Shown piece by piece: positions 16,724 through 20,985 of a stretch of DNA of 20,985 nucleotides. Under the pieces are notes generated by a model, which was given only the letters and a program-made list of their open reading frames with translations, had not been told where the DNA came from and made no database searches. A program made the position numbers and the translations under genes. Every line of letters starts with the position of its first letter. Positions within the stretch are counted from its first letter, which is position 1. Source of the stretch: a virus; the IMG/VR virus record IMGVR_UViG_3300038720_000007, positions 1 through 20,985 of that record, one strand, 5' to 3'.

Positions 16724-17674
16724 TTAAACAGTAGCAGAAGTCAGCTCGACAGCGGCTTCAGGGCGTAAGATACCGTGACCTACAGCGTACTTGGCTACCA
16801 TAAGAGTGCCTTGACGTGAGAGTTGGTATTCTGATTCCATACCTAGGTCTAACAGTTTCACAGTACCTACTGCTGAAGGGTGCATAATCACACCTAGCGT
16901 AGCTGTAAAATCGCCTATGTACTTGTCGCCTGTACCAGCTTCAACTGTAGCTGTTGTAACATCAGCTGAAGGTAGGTTGTTCGTCTTAATGATAGTGATA
17001 CCCGCAACGCGAATAACATTACCACCTGCATATGAACCTTCACCGCCCCAATCTCTATTTAAGACTTTGGTAGATTGAGCCATAGCGTAGAACTCAGCTG
17101 GCTTAACGAAAAGGTAACGGTCATCTTCAGGAACATCTTTCTCATCTAAGACTTGAGCTGCAGCAAACATTGCTTCTGCTAGTTCATCGCCAGTAGTGCC
17201 TACACCGAGAATACGAGTACCGCCAAACTGGTCAGCATCATCGATAGTCTTAGTGGCACGTGAAGCTAAGATAGCTGTTTGTAAAACGTGTTTATCCATT
17301 TGATTCGATAAAGCATTACCCATCTCTGCTGAGTAGGTAGAACGCACGTCATAGTGGTTCATGGCTTCATCGATGTTAGCAATGAACTGTGGTGAGATTA
17401 ACAAGTCATCGATAGTGATAACTTTCTCTTGATGTTTAAGTGTGCCACCTAAGATTTCTGTACCAGCAGTATGATAAGAAGCCCCTGTGCGACCCATAAC
17501 TGGGAAGCTGGCGGATTTACCATTAGTGATAGTACGGACTTGGTGCTTGTCCATCATGACATTTTTCTTCTCGAATGAAGTTAAGACTTCACCTGCGAAT
17601 ACTTTAAGAAATAGAGCCTTAGCATCGCCAGCAGCGTTTGCTTGACCCAATCGTGAAACAATAGCATCAGCCAT
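16724..17674 (-). CDS. Major capsid protein (T7 gp10-like)
   Basis: The 316-residue protein builds the icosahedral head with an HK97-type fold. Family features include LKVFAGEVLTSFEKKNVM (about 22-39), the TNGKSASFPVMGRT stretch near 50-63, YHTAGTEILG, and the C-terminal MVAKYAVGHGILRPEAAVEL. The ATG is preceded by GAGG at about 11 bases. The gene stands alone between a phage promoter with a 300-base leader and a strong terminator, an arrangement suited to very high expression. No slippery site or C-terminal extension like T7 gp10B is visible. Confidence 0.95.
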   Translation of the reverse strand: MADAIVSRLGQANAAGDAKALFLKVFAGEVLTSFEKKNVMMDKHQVRTITNGKSASFPVMGRTGASYHTAGTEILGGTLKHQEKVITIDDLLISPQFIANIDEAMNHYDVRSTYSAEMGNALSNQMDKHVLQTAILASRATKTIDDADQFGGTRILGVGTTGDELAEAMFAAAQVLDEKDVPEDDRYLFVKPAEFYAMAQSTKVLNRDWGGEGSYAGGNVIRVAGITIIKTNNLPSADVTTATVEAGTGDKYIGDFTATLGVIMHPSAVGTVKLLDLGMESEYQLSRQGTLMVAKYAVGHGILRPEAAVELTSATV

Positions 17675-17994
17675 AGTTTTTATACCTCGTTAATTGAATG
17701 ATTTAGGTTTGCGTACCTAGCGTTCATCCATGCGTTAACTCAAGGTTGTTCCTTAGTCCCACCCGCAGGTGTTTCTGTAGAGCCGAGGTTGTGCGTGAAA
17801 TTCATGTAGTCGCATAGCCACCGACTTTGCTGTCAGTGTGACTGTGTTCTCTTTAAATCTAGAGGTGTTGAAAGGGGGTTGTAAAAGACCCTCCCCGTAA
17901 CCGAAGCAAGCGGGGGAGACCTTGTATTGAAATTCCTTGTCGGGAGTTTCAGGGAGTACTTAAAGAGGTTTCGTTCTCCAAGACTGTGGGGTAA
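17675..17994 (-). other. Long leader of the capsid transcript
   Basis: These 320 bases separate the membrane-protein gene from the capsid gene and form the 5' leader of transcripts from the promoter at 17974-17996. They contain a GC-rich hairpin near 17886-17918. A 21-codon minus-strand ORF (17805-17740, start ATG AAT TTC) has no clear ribosome site. No tRNA or full-size gene is seen. The leader ends with GAGG before the capsid ATG. Confidence 0.6.
17885..17918 (-). terminator. Leader hairpin with short T-run, function uncertain
   Basis: On the minus strand CTCCCCCG (17918-17911) pairs with CGGGGAG (17897-17891), leaving one bulged C. The loop is 13 bases, and GGTCTTTTAC follows. It lies about 60 bases downstream of the promoter start and 210 bases upstream of the capsid ATG. 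It may be a weak attenuator, or an RNA-processing or stability element as found at T7 RNase III sites. Confidence 0.35.
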
Positions 17995-17996
17995 TT
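17974..17996 (-). promoter_or_regulatory. T7-class phage promoter for the major capsid gene
   Basis: On the minus strand AATTACCCCACAGTCTT lies at -17 to -1 and GGAGAA at +1 to +6, with +1 at 17979. The pattern is close to the T3 promoter, which also begins AATTA and has a CCC block. The invariant CAC of the T7 promoter family falls at -9 to -7. Sixteen core bases are identical to the site at 328-343. It overlaps the stop codon of the membrane-protein gene and corresponds in place to T7 phi10. It implies a phage-encoded single-subunit RNA polymerase outside this window. Confidence 0.8.
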
Positions 17997-18357
17997 AATT
18001 AGGCGGTTGGCCTATCTTAAGATTCTGTTGTTTAAAGAACCACCTTAAGCCGAAACTTGCAGCCATGATCCCAAACATACCTATCTGATAGAACACGGGA
18101 AGTGCTCCAACAAACTGAACCCACGCAGTAGCTTTCACGGGATCGAACCACGCGATTACTAAAGGTGAGAACCATATGATGGTGATGATTTCATCCTTCC
18201 AGCTGAACTGAGACTGCCGCAGGGCGATGATGTCCCACGTAGCCTCTTGTTCAGATAGTTTAATTTGGAAGTTTGCTTCGGCTTGGTGTTTAGCTTTCTT
18301 CGAGTCCATCCATGAGGTGAATACCCCAGATAGACCTTGGATTACTAAACCCCACAT
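17995..18357 (-). CDS. Small membrane protein, holin-like, between scaffold and capsid
   Basis: The 120-residue protein has a short hydrophobic N-terminus (1-15), a charged helical section rich in Lys/Gln/Glu (18-50), then SWKDEIITIIWFSPLVIAW (52-70) and a second hydrophobic block (77-105), ending in a basic tail. The pattern of a charged WKDE just before two membrane helices is one I associate with small holin-like proteins of marine podophages and gene-transfer-agent-like holins. It is coupled to the scaffold gene by TAATG, and its stop codon overlaps the capsid promoter. T7 has no gene at this spot. A role in lysis or in membrane-linked head assembly is possible. Confidence 0.65.
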   Translation of the reverse strand: MWGLVIQGLSGVFTSWMDSKKAKHQAEANFQIKLSEQEATWDIIALRQSQFSWKDEIITIIWFSPLVIAWFDPVKATAWVQFVGALPVFYQIGMFGIMAASFGLRWFFKQQNLKIGQPPN

Positions 18358-19139
18358 TACATAATGTCAGAGTTAGCAAGACGCTTCTCTACGTCTGCGC
18401 GGTACGCTGGGTCTTTGTGATATTGTGGGTCTGCCATAGCTGCAGTAAGCTGCGCCACAGAGTTGAATGAAGTCCCTGTGCTGCCACCTTTAGTATCACC
18501 TAAGATTAGATTCGGTAACTTACCCTCGACTGCTTCGTAGCGGTAGTTCAAGAGCTGTACGGCACTCTTAATCTTCTCGAAGTCACCTGTAGCCATATCA
18601 TCGTTATATTGGACTAGTTCGGCTTGCGTTAAGCTGTCTTTAGCCCAACCCGTTAAGGCTTCATATTGTGCTTGACCGCCTACTTCATCGAAGACTTTGT
18701 TCTGCATTAACTCAGCTTGCGCTTCTTGACCCGTCATATAGTTTTCAACTACATCTCTGTCAAAGCCAGCAGCTTCTAGTGCTGCATACTGGTCAACAGA
18801 TAAGTCACCGTTAGCATCATAAGAGGCTGTCAGTTCTTCCATGTTTAGGCCAGCAGATTTAACCGCTTCATTAGCATCCTCTGGCGTACCAGTGTCTACT
18901 ACATCAGCTGTGTTGTCTTCTGTACCCTGTGATTGTTTAGTCTCCAGAGCTTTATAAGCTGCTTCAAAGTCTTCTTGTGTTTTGAATTTACCGAGGATAA
19001 GCTCAGGCTCAGGAGTGGCAACCTCTAAGGGCGCTACCTCTGCTACATTATCCACGGCTGCAAGCATTGCTGCATCATGACCAGCTGGCGCTAGACTCTC
19101 ACTAGCATTCTCAGTCGCAACATTTAAAATATCAGCCAT
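18357..19139 (-). CDS. Capsid assembly scaffolding protein (T7 gp9-like)
   Basis: This 260-residue, very acidic, Ala/Glu-rich and probably extended helical protein lies between the portal and capsid genes. The segment ILGKFKTQEDFEAAYKALE (about 48-66) is a recurring motif of podophage scaffold proteins, and the C-terminus has DPQYHKDPAYRADVEKRL, typical of the capsid-binding end. It guides procapsid assembly and is released before packaging. The ATG has GGAGAAA just upstream. Its stop codon overlaps the next start as TAATG. Confidence 0.92.
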   Translation of the reverse strand: MADILNVATENASESLAPAGHDAAMLAAVDNVAEVAPLEVATPEPELILGKFKTQEDFEAAYKALETKQSQGTEDNTADVVDTGTPEDANEAVKSAGLNMEELTASYDANGDLSVDQYAALEAAGFDRDVVENYMTGQEAQAELMQNKVFDEVGGQAQYEALTGWAKDSLTQAELVQYNDDMATGDFEKIKSAVQLLNYRYEAVEGKLPNLILGDTKGGSTGTSFNSVAQLTAAMADPQYHKDPAYRADVEKRLANSDIM

Positions 19140-19147
19140 AGTTTCTC

Positions 19148-19294
19148 CTAGCTCTCTACAATTACTAAACCATTAGGAAGCGTTGTGCTTTTAACACCGT
19201 TCTTAAGGGTTACTTTTGAAGCTACTAGTTGGTCTGGTACTTTATCAACTGCTTCTTTAGGCTTTACTGCAGCCTTGGGTTTACGTGCCGCCAT
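19148..19294 (-). CDS. Small basic protein between portal and scaffold genes
   Basis: A 48-residue ORF begins MAARKPKAAVKPKEAVDKVP and ends NGLVIVES. The N-terminal third is Lys/Ala/Pro-rich and basic; the rest looks beta-like. The ATG (19294-19292) lies inside the end of the portal gene (14-base overlap) and is preceded by AAGGA at a good distance. Its TAG is followed within eight bases by the scaffold ATG, using GGAGAAA. This tight fit supports a real gene. Function is unknown; a minor head or portal-associated protein is a guess. Confidence 0.72.
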   Translation of the reverse strand: MAARKPKAAVKPKEAVDKVPDQLVASKVTLKNGVKSTTLPNGLVIVES

Positions 19295-20840
19295 TTTGTT
19301 TCATTCCTTCTGTTATTGCTTGTTTAGTTACGTCGATGCCACCACTGGTAAGGGCTTCAGTCATTTGCTGACCTTGAGCTGCTTCCTGCTGGGCGGCTTC
19401 TTCTTCTTGAATTTCTTCTTCAGACCGTACAAGACCTTTCATGTCGATACCTAAAGCTGTTCCTCTACGTGTCATGTAATCACCTACATTCGCATAACGA
19501 GATAAGGCTTCCTGTCCGAATGTATCAACGACACCCCTGAATAAAACATCTAGTTTATTGAGGTCATGTCCACGTCCCAGAGCTTCTAAGCCTGTCGTGA
19601 TGGAGGGTTTAACCACACCACTTGGCAGCTTAGGTATACGCTTGGCACGTTCTAATTCATTCATCACTTGACGTACTAGAGGTAGCTGAAACTCTTGGCT
19701 CAGAATCGAATAGACTCCACCAATAGCATCTTCTAGTTCACCCGCCATGTAGCGGATCTCTTCAGCTGTTACTCGCTCTCCACCCCGTTGTACGGCAGTG
19801 TTTAATAAGAAAGCGAAAGAGAGTCTACTTGTTATAGACTCGATAGTTTGGAAGGCGATTCTAAAGTCATGGAACTTGTCTAACTGTAAGACTGAGACAT
19901 CCTCTCTAGACCCTGCGCGTACCGCACCGTTAGGGGCTTCTGCTATTGTCTTCTGCTCGGTCAACCCATTGGGATTAACGAGGATCAGTATTTTAGCAGC
20001 GGCTGCAGAACCTTCAACGATAGCTTTAGTAAGAGCTTCTAGTGACACTAAGTCACCATAGTATTCCTCAACATAGCCACGTCCGTAATCTTCTCCATCG
20101 ACCTTGATGAAGCGTAGCGGTATCCAAGGAGACTTATCTACTGGATAAGAACCTTCAGAACCTTCAATACGTTCACCTTTAGCTTCTTGGTATACCGTCC
20201 ATTTCTTATCTTCTAACTTGATATGAGTATAAAGCTCTACGGTCTTCGCATCCCCTGTCGCTTTCTCTTTAGTTTCGCCTTCTTTGACAACTGTGTAAGA
20301 GGGTAAAACAGCAGGAGACACTTCTTCCTTGGTGATAATCTCTAAGACATTACCCATAGGGTCACGCTTGACAACATATCTATCGATACGGAAAGCCCGT
20401 AGCGAACCTGTAGGAGGGACGAAGAGGAGGACATTACCTGCGATGACGAGCTGTTTCAAAGCTTCACCTACGGTTACCCGTGCAGCACGTGCTTCAATAT
20501 CTGTCTGCACTGCTCTTTCGATTTTACCTAGTGCTTCTTCAACTGTCGCTCTCATGCCCTCCTGTTGTGTCATTTCCTCGAGGGTGTAATCATCGATTAA
20601 CATCCTGAAGAAGGGAGAGTTGGGAGGCATTAACGCCAAGAGAAGTTTAGACGAAAGGTTGTTTACACCCCTTGCGCCTAATCCCTGAAAGGGTGTCTTA
20701 AACTCTGTTGAGCCAGAAGATCCTTCCTGCGGTAGTAATGACGGGATTGTCAGCTCTGCAGCTTTACGACCTCGAAATAAGTAGGGTTCACGGAATGTTA
20801 ATAACGCTTTATACCTACCTCCTGCTGTTTCTTTTTGCAT
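19281..20840 (-). CDS. Portal protein (head-to-tail connector, T7 gp8-like)
   Basis: The 519-residue protein is near the length of T7 gp8 (536). It forms the dodecameric ring at one vertex, through which DNA is packaged and ejected. Family features include the N-terminal RYKALLTFREPYLFRGRKAA, the GARGVNNLSSKLLLALMPP segment (about 54-72), and the long helical C-terminal part, with TAEEIRYMAGELEDAIGGVYS (about 354-374) and Gln/Glu-rich repeats near 465-500. AAGG precedes the ATG. It begins nine bases after the gp7.3-like stop codon and overlaps the small gene after it. Confidence 0.95.
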   Translation of the reverse strand: MQKETAGGRYKALLTFREPYLFRGRKAAELTIPSLLPQEGSSGSTEFKTPFQGLGARGVNNLSSKLLLALMPPNSPFFRMLIDDYTLEEMTQQEGMRATVEEALGKIERAVQTDIEARAARVTVGEALKQLVIAGNVLLFVPPTGSLRAFRIDRYVVKRDPMGNVLEIITKEEVSPAVLPSYTVVKEGETKEKATGDAKTVELYTHIKLEDKKWTVYQEAKGERIEGSEGSYPVDKSPWIPLRFIKVDGEDYGRGYVEEYYGDLVSLEALTKAIVEGSAAAAKILILVNPNGLTEQKTIAEAPNGAVRAGSREDVSVLQLDKFHDFRIAFQTIESITSRLSFAFLLNTAVQRGGERVTAEEIRYMAGELEDAIGGVYSILSQEFQLPLVRQVMNELERAKRIPKLPSGVVKPSITTGLEALGRGHDLNKLDVLFRGVVDTFGQEALSRYANVGDYMTRRGTALGIDMKGLVRSEEEIQEEEAAQQEAAQGQQMTEALTSGGIDVTKQAITEGMKQNGGT

Positions 20841-20849
20841 CTAAAATCC

Positions 20850-20985
20850 TTAGCTTACTGGTATATTTAACCCGTTACCTGCAGTTGTTCCAGCAGAGTT
20901 CAAGTCAATTCGTAAGCCACTACGACCCTTACGTCTACGAAGAGAGGCTCCTGCACCTGCTTCATTCCTCGCCTTAGTTCTAGGG
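20850..20985 (-). CDS. C-terminal part of a gp7.3-like tail assembly protein (partial)
   Basis: The gene continues beyond the right edge of the window; 44 codons and the stop (20852-20850) are visible. The end reads ASLRRRKGRSGLRIDLNS, followed by a Gly/Thr-rich stretch and GLNIPVS. A basic RRxKG stretch followed by a Gly-rich end with a terminal NI motif resembles the C-terminus of T7 gp7.3 (ending GGGINI), a small tail/adsorption protein encoded just before the portal. Position directly upstream of the portal gene supports this. The N-terminal part is not available. Confidence 0.7.
   Translation of the reverse strand, partial: PRTKARNEAGAGASLRRRKGRSGLRIDLNSAGTTAGNGLNIPVS

Noticed and set aside
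16709-16760. Frameshift site giving a longer capsid form like T7 gp10B
   Set aside because: No slippery heptamer is seen near the capsid stop codon, and the terminator follows almost at once.
17675-17880. tRNA or other RNA gene in the capsid leader
   Set aside because: No cloverleaf-compatible arms or T-loop sequence were found by eye, so only an unclassified leader is reported.

Overview
This window is the late (structural, packaging and lysis) half of a lytic T7-like podophage genome (Autographiviridae type). Every supported gene lies on the minus strand, so the genome reads from right to left. Gene content, order and N-terminal signature motifs follow T7 genes 7.3 to 19: gp7.3-like tail protein (partial), portal, scaffold, major capsid protein, tail tubular A and B, internal virion proteins gp13/14/15/16, tail fibre gp17, a lysis-type membrane protein, small terminase and large terminase. 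I see no integrase, repressor, tRNA gene, insertion sequence or CRISPR array. The host cannot be read from the sequence. The overall style resembles marine podophages of aerobic Gram-negative bacteria, but that is inference.

Layout in transcription order. 20985-16724: gp7.3 tail end, portal, a small basic protein, scaffold, a membrane protein, then a roughly 320-base leader and the major capsid gene. The capsid gene is bracketed by a T7-class phage promoter (about 17974-17996) and a strong intrinsic terminator (16674-16708). 16654-6939: tail tubes and the internal (ejection) proteins. 6884-4277: tail fibre, a glycine-rich probable receptor-binding tip protein, and two unknown proteins. 4276-2764: two overlapping membrane fatty-acid desaturase genes, which have no T7 counterpart. 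2786-394: a coiled-coil/one-TM protein in the gp17.5 (holin) position, small terminase and large terminase. 393-1: terminator, a second copy of the phage promoter, then about 330 non-coding bases with short repeats. This arrangement matches the T7 right end (phiOR origin promoter next to the terminal-repeat region).

The most unusual feature is the pair of diverged desaturases inside the late operon, between the tail adhesin genes and the lysis/packaging genes. One has all three canonical histidine boxes; the other has Gln in place of the first His of box 3. They would be made together with virion proteins, which suggests late remodelling of host membrane acyl chains. Also of note are a promoter consensus that can be derived internally from two sites, several TAATG stop/start couplings, and the apparent absence of a lytic transglycosylase domain from the gp16-like ejection protein.
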